The notes: generated by a model not told the origin, from the sequence alone. A stretch of DNA of 64,000 nt from Amycolatopsis nalaikhensis (GCF_030264295.1 NZ_CP127173.1:5277501-5341500), one strand, 5' to 3'; counted from the stretch's first letter, positions 36,341-46,540 are shown. Translations and numbers: made by a program.

Positions 36341-37261
36341 CTACCTGAACCAGATCTTCAGCAATGCGGTGAGGACCGCGACGACTACGCCCGTAGCTAG
36401 GGCGCCACTTAAGGTGGAGCGAAGCTGTTGGAGTATTCGGGCACGCGGTGAGCGGGTGCGAAACCGCGCTGCCGGTGCGAACTGTGCCTCGGGAATGGGT
36501 GCGCCATCGGCGACTGCCGTGACAAGTTCTACCAGGTAGGGGCTGACAATATTGCGACGGCGCCTGTCGGCCGGGTTGTCGGCGAACCAAAGCAGTACTT
36601 CGCCAACCGTGCCGCCGGCGGCGACTGGGCGGCCAGTGAGTCGGGCGGAGTCGCGCGTGAGCGCCCATGCAACTCCTTGCATACGTCGTCGTACATAGGC
36701 TTGATTTCGCAAAGCACGCTCGTCGGTCAGCTGAGGTGCGATGTAGATACGTCGGCCGCGCTCTGTCCCAGGTGCTACGGGGAGATGAAGGAGAATTAGC
36801 AGGCGAACGCAGCGTACAACTGAGGCTAGGATGCGGTTCTGTGTCGTCAGCGAGGCCCACACTAAACGGGCAAGTGCGAGAAAGGGCGTGACAACGACGG
36901 CGGCGATAACGACGTTAGTCTTGAAAGGTATCCCAAGTGTCACGGCTACTAGCACGCCGCTAAAGGTGAAATAGCACGCGACCATACTGGCAGTCTGGTA
37001 GTAGCTCGCACGAGTTATTTGCCGGAGATGACGTGCGGTCACGCCGAGATCGTATAGGTAGCGACGTTCGCTGCTTCCTGCGGGGCCCAGTAGTAGCTCC
37101 ATGGTTGTGATCCACGGCTGGTAGAGCGCAAGTACTGCAAGTAAAACTCGCATGACGTTCGTGACGCTTCGTGCATCTGTATATGAGGACGGCTCCGCGG
37201 GCTCGCTGGTCGTCCTGTCAACCTCGGATTCGTCGCGTCGATCGATACTCATAGCGACCAT
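36341..37261 (-). CDS. Membrane protein of unknown function on low-GC cargo
   Basis: A 306-residue protein with about five spans: VMRVLLAVLALYQPWITTMEL near 35, MVACYFTFSGVLVAVTLGI near 92, VVIAAVVVTPFLALARLVWA near 117, ILASVVRCVRLLILLHL near 142, and LSGALATGVVVAVLTALLKIW at the end. Between spans 4 and 5 lies a cytosolic Arg-rich region of about 120 residues. Codon use resembles the neighbouring DUF5677 and effector genes. No family recognised. ATG 37261 was taken; ATG 37252 is also possible. Confidence 0.6.
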   Translation of the reverse strand: MVAMSIDRRDESEVDRTTSEPAEPSSYTDARSVTNVMRVLLAVLALYQPWITTMELLLGPAGSSERRYLYDLGVTARHLRQITRASYYQTASMVACYFTFSGVLVAVTLGIPFKTNVVIAAVVVTPFLALARLVWASLTTQNRILASVVRCVRLLILLHLPVAPGTERGRRIYIAPQLTDERALRNQAYVRRRMQGVAWALTRDSARLTGRPVAAGGTVGEVLLWFADNPADRRRRNIVSPYLVELVTAVADGAPIPEAQFAPAARFRTRSPRARILQQLRSTLSGALATGVVVAVLTALLKIWFR

Positions 37262-37483
37262 GTCGTCGGAGATGTTATCGATGTAACACCGTTCGTCGGG
37301 TAAAACCCGGATGGGGGAGCGCGGCTCAGATGCCCGTCCCGGCGAGGTCGACCCCGCCTGGCTGGCCGACGTCGGTTTGCCGAGGTCGTCGCCTTGGTTG
37401 CCCTAGTCTCTCGACTGTCATGCGTTGAGTCGGGCGTTTGCATGATTGGTGAAACCCGGCCTGCTTCAATGGATTTCTGTGGA

Positions 37484-38581
37484 CTAATTTTCCTTTCTCA
37501 GTTTGTCGATCGACTTGGCGCCGCGGTCGAACGCTGACTCTGCTTCGCCGACCAGGCCTGCGATGGTCTGGGCGGACAGGACGTCAAGTGGGTAAATATT
37601 CTCTCTGCAGAAGATTAGGGAGAGCGTGGTAGTGAGCAGTGAACTGAGCGCCATTGTGCCCGGCCCTGAGATTCCGTCGTGAGTGTACCCCGTGGACATA
37701 AAGGTGTAGTCGCCGTCGTCTATCTGGTTGAGACGCCAGCCGCTCGCGTCTGCGTGGACTTCATGACTTGCCCATTTATAGTGGACGCGAAGATGGTCCA
37801 GTTCGGCGAGCTTCTCGAGGTCGGAAAAGGTCGGCGCTCTGTCATTGAACAGGCTAGCGGCCCAGCCGTTGTCGCGAAGATATGATTGGCCGTACTGGCC
37901 AACGAGTCGATCTCTTTCCTCTTTCATTGAAGCGATTTCCTCATCCGAGAACTGGTCATCGTCTCCGTTGTTGCTCGCGACTGTCTGATATGCAAGAAGA
38001 TCCTTGTAAGCGAGGATTGAATCGTGTCGAAGATACTTCTCGGCTAAGTTATCGTAATCAGGTATGCGGGCGTGGTCGACCAGAATAGTTGAAACCACGG
38101 CTAGCTCATGAAGTGTCCGACATCGTGCAAGTGCTCCCATAGAGAAACCGCCGGAGAGTAGACGGTGGACTTCGAGCGATGTTCGGCATGCGCGTGCATG
38201 TAAGCCAGCTATGGCTGAAAACACAGGATCGCCTGCACCTTGAGTTCCCTCCGCGTCGTCGTTGACGAGCTTGCGGCCAATCTCCTCGGCGCTAACCGCA
38301 ATCGAGTAGAAGATGTCGAGGGCTGGCCCCCAGTGTCGACGAAGCCAACGCCTAAACCGGCGATACTGGCGACGTTTTCGCCGCAGCATCGACGGCATAT
38401 TCTTTCTCAGGGCAGCTACAACAACCTGCGCGTGTGCGTCGAGCGCCTTGTCTCGCACCTCGTTGACGAACCGCTCGGCGTCAGCATCGCTAAGCCCCAG
38501 TGATGCCGCGCGCTCGGTAGCCATCTGCGCGCCAGCGTGGAAGGCTTCGTCGAAGCTGACACGATCTCGCTTGAACCACAT
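37484..38581 (-). CDS. DUF5677-like protein
   Basis: A 365-residue soluble, helical protein. Its core near residues 120-190, LHARACRTSLEVHRLLSGGF followed by SMGALARCRTLHELAVVSTILV, fits the DUF5677 pattern, a family of unknown function often found on mobile DNA. A basic region (RKRRQYRRFRRWLRRHW) near 70-90 could bind nucleic acid or membrane. ATG 38581 was chosen: codons further upstream look non-coding. Third-position G+C is lower than in the chromosome-type genes. Confidence 0.65.
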   Translation of the reverse strand: MWFKRDRVSFDEAFHAGAQMATERAASLGLSDADAERFVNEVRDKALDAHAQVVVAALRKNMPSMLRRKRRQYRRFRRWLRRHWGPALDIFYSIAVSAEEIGRKLVNDDAEGTQGAGDPVFSAIAGLHARACRTSLEVHRLLSGGFSMGALARCRTLHELAVVSTILVDHARIPDYDNLAEKYLRHDSILAYKDLLAYQTVASNNGDDDQFSDEEIASMKEERDRLVGQYGQSYLRDNGWAASLFNDRAPTFSDLEKLAELDHLRVHYKWASHEVHADASGWRLNQIDDGDYTFMSTGYTHDGISGPGTMALSSLLTTTLSLIFCRENIYPLDVLSAQTIAGLVGEAESAFDRGAKSIDKLRKEN

Positions 38582-39305
38582 CGCGCCAGGGTACGACCCT
38601 ACCTGCCCGCAGATGGACGGAGTTGGTTCCGGCTGCCGGCTCGGGACTTCGAAGCGTGGGCCTACCTCGATCACCACGGCCGAGTCTCCGCTGGTGAGAA
38701 GTGTCGGGCTGGCGATCAGGAGGGCTCGTCGTCGGCTGCGGAACTCGCACGGTCGTTTTGTGCGTGTGCGTCGACGAAGCTGGTTGACGCGACCGGCCCG
38801 GGAGGTCGGCACGCGCTAGAGACCCGGCGGGTCTACCGAGTAGCAAAACATCGCGTGGCGGCGACAAGCTGAGTCGGTCATCATCGCGATGCCGGACGAC
38901 CGAGAGGTTCCGGCGAGCAAGCGCCTCATGCGCAGGCCGCACTTCCAGGTGGACGGCCAAACGGTGGATGTTGACCAGCGGAAGTGTCGTATTCGCTTCG
39001 GTTGGAGTTATGGCTCCGGCATCGTCGACCGCGTTCGTGACCCGCTTTGTGCGATGACCAAAACGGCCGAGAGTTCGTCTGCTCGCCCGAAACCGTTTTC
39101 GGGCTGGGCCGCCCAGCCCAAGGTTGAGAACGACACACTGACAAGCTGCGCCTGTCGATTTTATCGTGCTGAGGTAGAGCCGTCGCCCGTCCGTGTGAAC
39201 CGCGACTTGCTCCTCAGCCGGGGCAAGCTCGGGGGCCAGGAACAGCGCGAACGCCTGGTCAGACGCTGGCTCGGATCTTGTCATCCGAGCGAAGGGGCCG
39301 GCGCC
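38582..39305. other. Stretch without a confident gene
   Basis: Frames are open on both strands. A minus-strand frame from about 39285 down to 38600 starts MTRSEPASDQAFALFLAPEL and has fair third-position GC in its first 80 codons, but lacks a ribosome site and recognisable domains. The plus frame that leads into the gene at 39306 is open from 38889 but looks non-coding. Possibly a decayed gene and the promoter of the 39306 gene. Confidence 0.35.
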
Positions 39306-40169
39306 ATGACCAGTCGATCCACCGCGAATAGTCCGCTGACGACCCTGCAGATCCACTTCCAGCATCCCTGCGTCGTGATGCGGCTCGACGAGGCTCTGCA
39401 GACTTGGTCCTCCCAGGACCCGCCGTTGGCTGCGATTTCTTCTCACAGGGAGCTGGCTGACGCCCTGGCCACCCGGGACTACGCCCGGCACGACGAAGTG
39501 CTGTATGCCCTATTGGTGCGCGCGGCGGAGTCGGATGACGAGGGCATGACCGCAACGGAGATGGTGGTGAACGCGATGCTGCCGGCTGTGCCGGGCATTG
39601 TCGCTCGCGTTGTTCGTGTAGCACGCGCGACCGGTCATCGGGTCGGTGCCCGACGCGGTGTAACTGGCGGAGGCGTGTCGGCCTCGGAAGACATCCGCGA
39701 TATCCAGGCCGCCGTGATTGGACACCTGTGGGAGCAGACGCGCTGCTACCCGTTGCGGCGGAGGCATCACGTCGCGGCGAACCTCGTGCGGGAGACCCAG
39801 CGAGCTGCTCAGCGGGACTTTGGTGTCGATCACGGACAGGCTGCCGCGGACGTCGTCAGTATCGACGATGACGAGGTGCGCCGGCCGTTGGCCGCTCCGC
39901 CGGAGGAGATGGACGCCTCGGAGGAACTGCTTGAGCTGCTGTCGTGGGCGGTCGAGCACGACCGGCTCGACGAGCAATCCGCCACCATCCTGATCACCCG
40001 GTACTTCGGTGATCCGGTCGGTCGCGACGGCGTGGCCACCGACCGCCAGATCGGCGCGCTGATCGGGCTGAGCCAGCCGACGATCACCCGTCACCGCCGC
40101 CGCGCCTTCGAGCAGCTGGCCGAAGCGGCAGCGGAGTTCCCAGGCCACGAGCTTCGTCGGGCCAGCTGA
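39306..40169 (+). CDS. Sigma-factor-like / HTH regulator of the conjugative module
   Basis: A 287-residue protein. The C-terminal 55 residues are a sigma region 4-like helix-turn-helix: DRQIGALIGLSQPTITRHRRRAFEQLAEAA, after an acidic, sigma-like middle region (EELLELLSWAVEHDRLDEQSATILITRYFG). The N-terminal part is helical and not recognised. GAAGGGG precedes ATG 39306. Similar proteins lie ahead of type IV transfer genes on actinomycete conjugative elements, so it probably controls them. Confidence 0.65.
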   Translation: MTSRSTANSPLTTLQIHFQHPCVVMRLDEALQTWSSQDPPLAAISSHRELADALATRDYARHDEVLYALLVRAAESDDEGMTATEMVVNAMLPAVPGIVARVVRVARATGHRVGARRGVTGGGVSASEDIRDIQAAVIGHLWEQTRCYPLRRRHHVAANLVRETQRAAQRDFGVDHGQAAADVVSIDDDEVRRPLAAPPEEMDASEELLELLSWAVEHDRLDEQSATILITRYFGDPVGRDGVATDRQIGALIGLSQPTITRHRRRAFEQLAEAAAEFPGHELRRAS

Positions 40170-40235
40170 ATCAGACCGCGGCCCGGCGTACGTGCCTTCG
40201 AGCAGGAAACCGGAACCGACCGAGGAGGTCGTGTC

Positions 40236-41168
40236 GTGCTTGGTCGTCGCGGCCACCCAGGACGAGGACTGCTGGCCGAGGTGCTGCCGGATGCGGATGT
40301 CCAGTCCGGGCTCCGAGGCGTGAATCGCCGAGCCGGCCGGGTGGCGGCGTGGCTGGCCGTGCTGGCCAGCCCGCTGCTGACCATCGCTGGACTGGTGCTT
40401 CTCCAACCAGCGGGTGCGCCGCCGCTGCGGGACGGTGGCGCACCCGCGCCCTCCGCCTCTCCCGAGGGCTGGGCGGAGATGTACGTACGCTCCTGGCTCT
40501 CGGCGACCCGGGACGACTCCGCCGAGATCGAGGTCTTCTACCCGCCGGGAATGACGCCCCAGCGAACTGCTGGCACGCAGGTCCCGGTCGACACCGCGGT
40601 CGTGGCAGCGACGTCGTCGGCGCCCGGTGTGTGGTCAATCGTCGTGGTGGCAGACGTGCTGGTGCTCCGACCGGACGGCAAACGCACGGCGTACCTTCTG
40701 TGCGCGCAGGTCGCGATGGCTGGGACCGGGGACGCCTACACCGCCACTTCGCTGCCCTCGCCGGTCGCGTGCCCCAGCACGCTCGGCGGCGTCGAACTTG
40801 CCTACGACGAGGTCACCGATCCTGCTGGTCCGATCGGGCAGTCCGTCGCGGGGTTTCTGGTCGCCTACCTGGCAGGGCAAGGCCAGCTCGACCGGTTCGT
40901 CAGCCCCGGGGCAAGCCTCGGGCTGCCGAAACTGGCGCCGCCGTTCGCCGCGGTGCAGGTAGTCGAGGTGCGGACACACGAGAAGTTCGAGCCGGGGCAA
41001 GCCGCGAGGCCGCTCGACGGGACCGCCGTCCATGGTCTGGTGCGGGCTTCAGCCTGGGGTGCCGCCGGGCAGAGCACGCCGGTCGACTATGCGCTGACCC
41101 TGGTCGCGCGGGCCGGCCGGTGGGAGATCAACCGCATCGATCCGGCGCCGCTGCTGGCGGGCCGGTAG
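40236..41168 (+). CDS. Conjugal transfer protein, TcpC/VirB8-like
   Basis: A 310-residue bitopic protein. One membrane span (RVAAWLAVLASPLLTIAGLVLL) at residues 34-55 is followed by two extracytoplasmic domains, each starting with a pattern of helix then four-stranded sheet (EGWAEMYVRSWLSATRDD, and later AGFLVAYLAGQGQLDRFVSP), as in TcpC, which has two NTF2/VirB8-like domains. AGGAGG eight bases ahead supports GTG 40236. First structural gene of the type IV module. Confidence 0.75.
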   Translation: MLGRRGHPGRGLLAEVLPDADVQSGLRGVNRRAGRVAAWLAVLASPLLTIAGLVLLQPAGAPPLRDGGAPAPSASPEGWAEMYVRSWLSATRDDSAEIEVFYPPGMTPQRTAGTQVPVDTAVVAATSSAPGVWSIVVVADVLVLRPDGKRTAYLLCAQVAMAGTGDAYTATSLPSPVACPSTLGGVELAYDEVTDPAGPIGQSVAGFLVAYLAGQGQLDRFVSPGASLGLPKLAPPFAAVQVVEVRTHEKFEPGQAARPLDGTAVHGLVRASAWGAAGQSTPVDYALTLVARAGRWEINRIDPAPLLAGR

Positions 41169-41183
41169 GCGAGGAGAAAGCCG

Positions 41184-41423
41184 ATGATCGTGCTTGCCGC
41201 GGACGTGAAGTCCTGGATCGACACCAACCTGGCCTGGGGTGACCAGTCCGTCCGACGGCTGATCCTGCTCGCCGCGATCGTCGGCGGGATCGGGTTGCTG
41301 GTCGGCACCCGCGGGAACTTCACCCGGGCGATCAAGTACGGCGTGATCGCCGCGATCTTCCTCGGCATCCTGCTCAACCTCGACGGGGTGGCCGGCATGT
41401 TCGGCGCCTGGTTCACGCATTGA
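41184..41423 (+). CDS. Small two-span membrane protein of the transfer module
   Basis: A 79-residue protein with two spans, LILLAAIVGGIGLLVGT and AIKYGVIAAIFLGILLNLDG. GAGGAG precedes ATG 41184. Small two-span proteins at this place, between TcpC-like and TcpE-like genes, occur in Gram-positive conjugative systems (TcpD or VirB2/B3-like positions). It overlaps the next gene by four bases. Confidence 0.7.
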   Translation: MIVLAADVKSWIDTNLAWGDQSVRRLILLAAIVGGIGLLVGTRGNFTRAIKYGVIAAIFLGILLNLDGVAGMFGAWFTH

Positions 41424-41884
41424 CCGCGCCGAAGAGCTGCGGCGACGTCCTGGTCGGCCGCTCCTACACCCGCTCGCGTCGGTTCCCGCGGATGTTCGGG
41501 CGGCTGCCCGGCCGAGACGGCGGCTACCTGCCCGGCGGCCCGTACACCGTCACCCAGGGCGCTTTGTTCCTAGTACTGCTGGTCGCGGTCTGGAAGCTGC
41601 CGCTGCTGGACTGGCTCGGCCCGGCACGCTGGGGTCTGCCGCTGTCTGCTGTGTTCGTCCGGCGCGCACGGATCGAGTCGCGCACACCGTTGGGCTGGCT
41701 GGTCGGCTTCGGCACGCACCTGGTCGCCCCGACCTCCGGCACGTTCGGCCGACGCCCGTACCGGCCTTCGCGACCGGAGCGGATACGAAGCGCGCTCTAC
41801 GTGCACCTGCGTGACGAGGTCGAGGAACCGCCGGAGCCGGTGTCGCCGCTGCAGTTGATGCTCGCTCGGAGCCGGGAGCGGTGA
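41420..41884 (+). CDS. TcpE-like membrane protein
   Basis: A 154-residue protein with two close hydrophobic segments (TQGALFLVLLVAVWKLPLLDWL and WGLPLSAVF) and a basic cytosolic tail with RRARIESRTPLGWLVGFGTHL. Start TTG 41420 overlaps the upstream stop as TTGA. The size, spans and gene order before a VirB4-like ATPase fit TcpE/VirB3-like proteins. Confidence 0.7.
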   Translation: MTAPKSCGDVLVGRSYTRSRRFPRMFGRLPGRDGGYLPGGPYTVTQGALFLVLLVAVWKLPLLDWLGPARWGLPLSAVFVRRARIESRTPLGWLVGFGTHLVAPTSGTFGRRPYRPSRPERIRSALYVHLRDEVEEPPEPVSPLQLMLARSRER

Positions 41885-44463
41885 TGGACAGTCCTGTGAC
41901 CGACGTTGCGGGCAACTTGCTGTTCTGCGTCGACGGCTCGATCTGGGCGGTGTGGCGGGTGCTGCCGCACGAGAGCGCCCGCTCGACCGGACGTCAGCTG
42001 CGGGAGCTCTACGACCGCACGGTGACGCTGATGAAGTCCCTGCGGAGCGAAGTCATGATCGCGTCGCTGTGCGAGCAGGTCCAGGCCCACGCGATCGTTC
42101 AGCGCTGCCTCGAGGGCATCGACCTGGACGCGAACCCGCATTGGGCGGAGACCGTCCACAACGCCTGGGACCAGCTCGACACCCTCGACGTCCTTGGCCG
42201 CAGTTTCTGGCTCGCCAAACCGCTGGCCGGGCACGGATGGAAAGAGTCGGCCCAGGCCCTGCTGCGGGCGACGAGCGCGGCGCTGAGCGAGCAGCTTGGT
42301 CTTCCGGCGCGACCTGCGTCGGCGGCCGCCGTGGCGGCTGGGCGGGAGCGGGCGCGGGTGGCGGCGCAGGAGCTTGGTGGTGCGATCCCGTTCCGGCCGG
42401 CGACGGAGGCGGAACTGCTGTGGTGGCTCTGCCGTGCGCCGGTCCGTGGAGTCAACGAACCCCAGCTGGAACGGACTGCGGCGGTCCACAACACCGGGAT
42501 CAGCGTGCGGCGGGGCAGCGGACGCGCTCGGCTGGCGATGCTGCGCAGCTGCGTGTTCGACGAGGGTGGCCGCACCGATCCGGCCGAAGACCGGCGGGGC
42601 TGGGGCCCGCTCGGGCTGTTGAACCGCCGGTTCGTCAAATGCGTGACCCCGCACGATGACGGCGCGATCGCCAGCTACCAGGCCTATCTCGTTCTGGCCG
42701 AGATGCCTCGGGCCTTCACGTTCCCCGGGCACGAGATCCTGGCCCGGCTCGCCGACATCGGCTTCGGCGTCGACTACGCGCTGCGGATCACTGCCCGCTC
42801 GAACGAAGACGCCCGCGCGGCTAACCGGCGCCGGACCCGGGACCTGATGAGTCAGGACGAGGAGCATGCCGGTGACAGCGCGGGCGTCCCGGCCGACGTG
42901 GTCTCGGCACAAGAGGAGATTCAGCACAAGAACGCTCGCCTCGGTGCCAGCTCGACCGAGATCGACCTCGAAGTCGGCGTGATCGCTTGTGTCTGGGGAG
43001 CCACGGCTCGCGACGCCGACGCGCGCGCCAAGGCGCTCCGACAGGCGTTCCTGGGCGGGGAATACCGGTGGGAACGGCCGCTCGGCGGCCAGCGGCAGCT
43101 GTATCAGGCGATGTTGCCGGGCAGCCGGACGCCGATGGTGGTGCGAGAGTGCAGCCAGAACCTCCTCGCGACCGACGCGGCCATGCTGCTGCCGGTGTCG
43201 GCAACCGACTTCGGCGATCCCGCCGGCGCGCTGTTCGGACTGACCGTCGACGGCGGCGCCATCACCCCGTTCCTGCTCGATCCGACCTACGGCCCGACCC
43301 ACGACTCCTCCGGTGGCATCGCGGTCATCGGTGAGCTCGGCGCCGGGAAGTCGGTGATCCTGAAGAACGTCGCCGCGGTCGTCCGGCTGATGCTCGACGG
43401 CCGCGTGATCGTCATCGACCGGACCCGCAGCCGCGAATGGGCACCTGTCGCCGCCGCTCTGCCCGGGAACGCGCAGATCGTCGACATCATCGATCCTAAC
43501 CTCGACGAGCGGCCCGCCGCGGCCGAACTACGGCACTCCTGCGATCCACTGCGGGTCTTCCGCACCGCGGGCAAGTCCAGCACCGGTATCGCCGAGACGT
43601 TCTTCGCCTCCTGGCTTGATCTGGAGTCCAACTCCGCCGAGCGGGACGCTCTCGGCCGTGGCCTCGACGACGTCAGCGGCCACCCGGACGCATCCAGCAA
43701 CCGACTTGTCGACACGCTCCGCCGCCACGGCGGACGTGACCCCGCCGCGCGAGCACTGGCAGACCGGCTCGAACGACTCCGGCGTGACCCGATCACCCGC
43801 CCGATCTTCGACCCCGATCTGGCGCCGGTCGATCTGTTCGGCGCGGACATGGTCGTGTTCTGCACCAACGAAATCCCGTTGCCCAGCACGCTGGAGATGA
43901 GCAACGAACGGATGGCCGCGCGGATCCCGCCGCGCAAGCTGTTCGGCCGCGCCTTCCACCTGCTGATCGCCGCGATCGCCAAGGAGATCTGCTTCGCTCC
44001 CGGCCGCTGGGGCGAGTTCATCTGCGATGAGGCCTACAACGTCACCGGAACCCCTGAGGGACAGCAGATCGCTCTCGAATTCGTTCGCGACGGCCGGAAA
44101 CACGGCGCTGATGCCGCCTTCGGCTCGCACGCCCCGGCCGACCTCGGCGACGACGTCCTGCGCGGTCTGATCGCGGTGCGGTTCCTCGGCCGCCACCGTG
44201 ACAACGGTCTTGCTCGCAACGGCCTGGCGTGGCTCGGCATCGACCCCGCGGACGCCCGCTACCACGAGATCGTCACCAAGGACCTGTCGCCGCTGAACCC
44301 GGTAGGTGGTGAAAGTGAGCGCCGGGCTCGGGCGGGGGAGTTCCTCGTGCGCGACCACGCCGGTCGCGTCGGCAAGGTCAAGGTCGTCACCCAGCCGTAC
44401 CGCACTCTGCCCGATGCCGTCCTGACGACGCCGGTCATCACCCGAGGCCAGCAGTCGCATTGA
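41884..44463 (+). CDS. VirB4/TcpF-like type IV secretion ATPase
   Basis: An 859-residue ATPase of the VirB4/TraC class, the motor for building the transfer channel. Walker A is GELGAGKSVILKN near residue 482; Walker B is EFICDEAYN near 715; further motifs are GRKHGADAAFGSHAP and the start of the ATPase core FGLTVDGGAITPF. The N-terminal 440 residues form the usual membrane-associated domain. GGGAG seven bases ahead supports ATG 41884; GTG 41881 is in frame and overlaps the upstream stop. No VirD4-type coupling ATPase is present nearby. Confidence 0.9.
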   Translation: MDSPVTDVAGNLLFCVDGSIWAVWRVLPHESARSTGRQLRELYDRTVTLMKSLRSEVMIASLCEQVQAHAIVQRCLEGIDLDANPHWAETVHNAWDQLDTLDVLGRSFWLAKPLAGHGWKESAQALLRATSAALSEQLGLPARPASAAAVAAGRERARVAAQELGGAIPFRPATEAELLWWLCRAPVRGVNEPQLERTAAVHNTGISVRRGSGRARLAMLRSCVFDEGGRTDPAEDRRGWGPLGLLNRRFVKCVTPHDDGAIASYQAYLVLAEMPRAFTFPGHEILARLADIGFGVDYALRITARSNEDARAANRRRTRDLMSQDEEHAGDSAGVPADVVSAQEEIQHKNARLGASSTEIDLEVGVIACVWGATARDADARAKALRQAFLGGEYRWERPLGGQRQLYQAMLPGSRTPMVVRECSQNLLATDAAMLLPVSATDFGDPAGALFGLTVDGGAITPFLLDPTYGPTHDSSGGIAVIGELGAGKSVILKNVAAVVRLMLDGRVIVIDRTRSREWAPVAAALPGNAQIVDIIDPNLDERPAAAELRHSCDPLRVFRTAGKSSTGIAETFFASWLDLESNSAERDALGRGLDDVSGHPDASSNRLVDTLRRHGGRDPAARALADRLERLRRDPITRPIFDPDLAPVDLFGADMVVFCTNEIPLPSTLEMSNERMAARIPPRKLFGRAFHLLIAAIAKEICFAPGRWGEFICDEAYNVTGTPEGQQIALEFVRDGRKHGADAAFGSHAPADLGDDVLRGLIAVRFLGRHRDNGLARNGLAWLGIDPADARYHEIVTKDLSPLNPVGGESERRARAGEFLVRDHAGRVGKVKVVTQPYRTLPDAVLTTPVITRGQQSH

Positions 44464-44509
44464 ACATCGCGCCCCAGTCCGTGTCTCAACGGGCTGGAGG
44501 TGGTTGTCG

Positions 44510-46540
44510 ATGAACCTGGGTGCAGGCAGAACTCGTGGGTTCGCGATCTCGGCTGTGATCGTCCTCATCGGACTGCTCACGCCGCAGGTCGCGCGCGGCC
44601 AGACGTTGCCGCTGCCGCCCAACCCGTGTGAGCCGTACCCGACTTGCCTGTGGGTGCCGGGAAATCAGCCGACGCCGCCGCAGCCTGATCCGGATGCGCC
44701 GCCCTTGCCCTTGCAGGACGACCCGGGGCACCATGTGCACCTCGGCGGGATCTTCAGCATCGACGACGGCTACGGCCGCGACCTGCACAACTACGACCTC
44801 TTCGCCAATTTGCCGTGGCTGATCGACAACCCGATGCCGACGATCTGGCTCTGGCTGGGCAACATCGGCTTCGCCGTCGGCAAGTACGCAGTCGGGTTCT
44901 CGGTCTGGTTCACCGAATGGGCCGCCTCGACTCAGGTTTTCGACTGGATCAAGGCGCCGGCGCGCGACCTCGAAGGCATCTGGACCACCACGGTCATCGG
45001 CGGGTTGCGACTGCGTGAGATCGCGATGCTCATCACCACCTGCTACCTCGGATTGCTGTTCGCCCGCGGACTGACCACGCGGGCGTGGCGGGAAACGGCG
45101 TCGACCATCGCGATCAACGTCCTCGCCGTCGCGATCATCACGCACCCGGTCGACTTCCTCATCGGCGACGACGGCGTGCTCTCGCTCAGCCGGGACCTCG
45201 GCGCCGAGGTCTCGAGCGTCGTCATGGGGCAGAAGCCCGGCGGGACCGGGAATCCCGCCGCGCCGATCGGGCAGGCGCTGATCGACAACCTGTTGATCAC
45301 CCCGTGGGAGGCGCTGAACTACGGCACACCGATCAGCCGCGTCCACGGTATCGACGGTGCCTGCCAATACTCGGTGAAGAAGGTCCTCGACGACGGTCCG
45401 TGGTCCGGCAAGGACGACAGCACCAAGGCCCGCGAACTCGACGGCTGCCCCGGCGACTACGGCAAGTACAACGAGGTCGCCGACGGCGACCGCGCACTTG
45501 GCGCGTGGCTGTACGCGATCGCGATGATCCTGTTCGCGATCCTGACCATCTGCCTGAACGCCATCCAGGTCCTCGCTCCCTACCTGCTGCTGTTCGAAGG
45601 GTTGCTCTTGGTTCTAGCCCTGGTCGCGGCGCTGGTGCCCTCGATGCGGCACCAGCTCACGTACCGGGTCGGCTCGATCGCTGTCACCATCGCGAAGCTG
45701 CTGGCCGGCATGGTGTTCCTGGCTGTGATGACCGTGCTCCTGCGCACGCTCATGCTGGCCGACCTCGGTCCGCAGCTCGTCCGGTTCGCCGTCATCGACC
45801 TCGTCGTCTTCTCCGGCTTCCTGTTCCGCAAGCGCCTCATCGCCAACCTCCAGCGCGTCCGCTCGCTGGTCAACACCCGGTTGCAGCGACTGGCCCGGCC
45901 TCGCGGCGCCGTCAAGCCGCTGCCCGCCCCGATCGTCCCGCCGGGCCCGGACCGGCTCGGCCGCACATTCAAGGCCGGGACCTCGGCGTTCACCGAAACA
46001 TTCGCCCCGGTCGGCCGGCTGAAGGAGCGGCTGGTCACCGCGGGCCGCACCGGAGCGCGGACGGGCGGCGCGGCCCTGAAGTACACCGTCGGCGCCCCGG
46101 TTTCATGGCCGGAGGTCGCGCACAGGGGCGCCACCGCGCTGACCACGAAAGCGGGGGCGGCGAAGGCTTCGCTGGCTCGCCGCGCTGAGGTTGCGAAGGC
46201 CTACACCAGCGCCTACGCGAGCAACCTCGGGACCGCGACCGGGGCGGTCCCGGCATGGCGCGCCGCCACCACCGTGCTCACCGCACTCGGTGACCGTCCC
46301 GACCGCGCGAAGCAGACGGCGCCGACCTACCTCGGCCGCGAGATCGCCGCCGCAACACCGCGGACGTCCGGACAGACGCCCGAGTTCACCGGCACCGACC
46401 TGGCGGCCAAGGCTGCGGACCGCAGGTCGGTCGCGAAGCCGCCGACGGAGGCGCCGCTGCCACCCGCGACGCTCCCACCGCCGAATCCGTGGGTGGACCG
46501 GCTGCGCGACCGGCTGGGCAACTCCGGGCACGGGCGATGA
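44510..46540 (+). CDS. VirB6/TrbL-like polytopic transfer protein
   Basis: A 676-residue protein. A signal-like segment (GFAISAVIVLIGLLTPQVARG) begins it, then a Pro-rich region. Seven or so membrane spans lie between residues 100 and 450, including AMLITTCYLGLLFARGL, WLYAIAMILFAILTICLNAI and LLLVLALVAALV. The last 200 residues are basic, Ala-rich and cytosolic. This layout fits VirB6/TrbL/TcpH channel proteins. GGAGG nine bases upstream supports ATG 44510. It overlaps the next gene by four bases. Confidence 0.8.
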   Translation: MNLGAGRTRGFAISAVIVLIGLLTPQVARGQTLPLPPNPCEPYPTCLWVPGNQPTPPQPDPDAPPLPLQDDPGHHVHLGGIFSIDDGYGRDLHNYDLFANLPWLIDNPMPTIWLWLGNIGFAVGKYAVGFSVWFTEWAASTQVFDWIKAPARDLEGIWTTTVIGGLRLREIAMLITTCYLGLLFARGLTTRAWRETASTIAINVLAVAIITHPVDFLIGDDGVLSLSRDLGAEVSSVVMGQKPGGTGNPAAPIGQALIDNLLITPWEALNYGTPISRVHGIDGACQYSVKKVLDDGPWSGKDDSTKARELDGCPGDYGKYNEVADGDRALGAWLYAIAMILFAILTICLNAIQVLAPYLLLFEGLLLVLALVAALVPSMRHQLTYRVGSIAVTIAKLLAGMVFLAVMTVLLRTLMLADLGPQLVRFAVIDLVVFSGFLFRKRLIANLQRVRSLVNTRLQRLARPRGAVKPLPAPIVPPGPDRLGRTFKAGTSAFTETFAPVGRLKERLVTAGRTGARTGGAALKYTVGAPVSWPEVAHRGATALTTKAGAAKASLARRAEVAKAYTSAYASNLGTATGAVPAWRAATTVLTALGDRPDRAKQTAPTYLGREIAAATPRTSGQTPEFTGTDLAAKAADRRSVAKPPTEAPLPPATLPPPNPWVDRLRDRLGNSGHGR

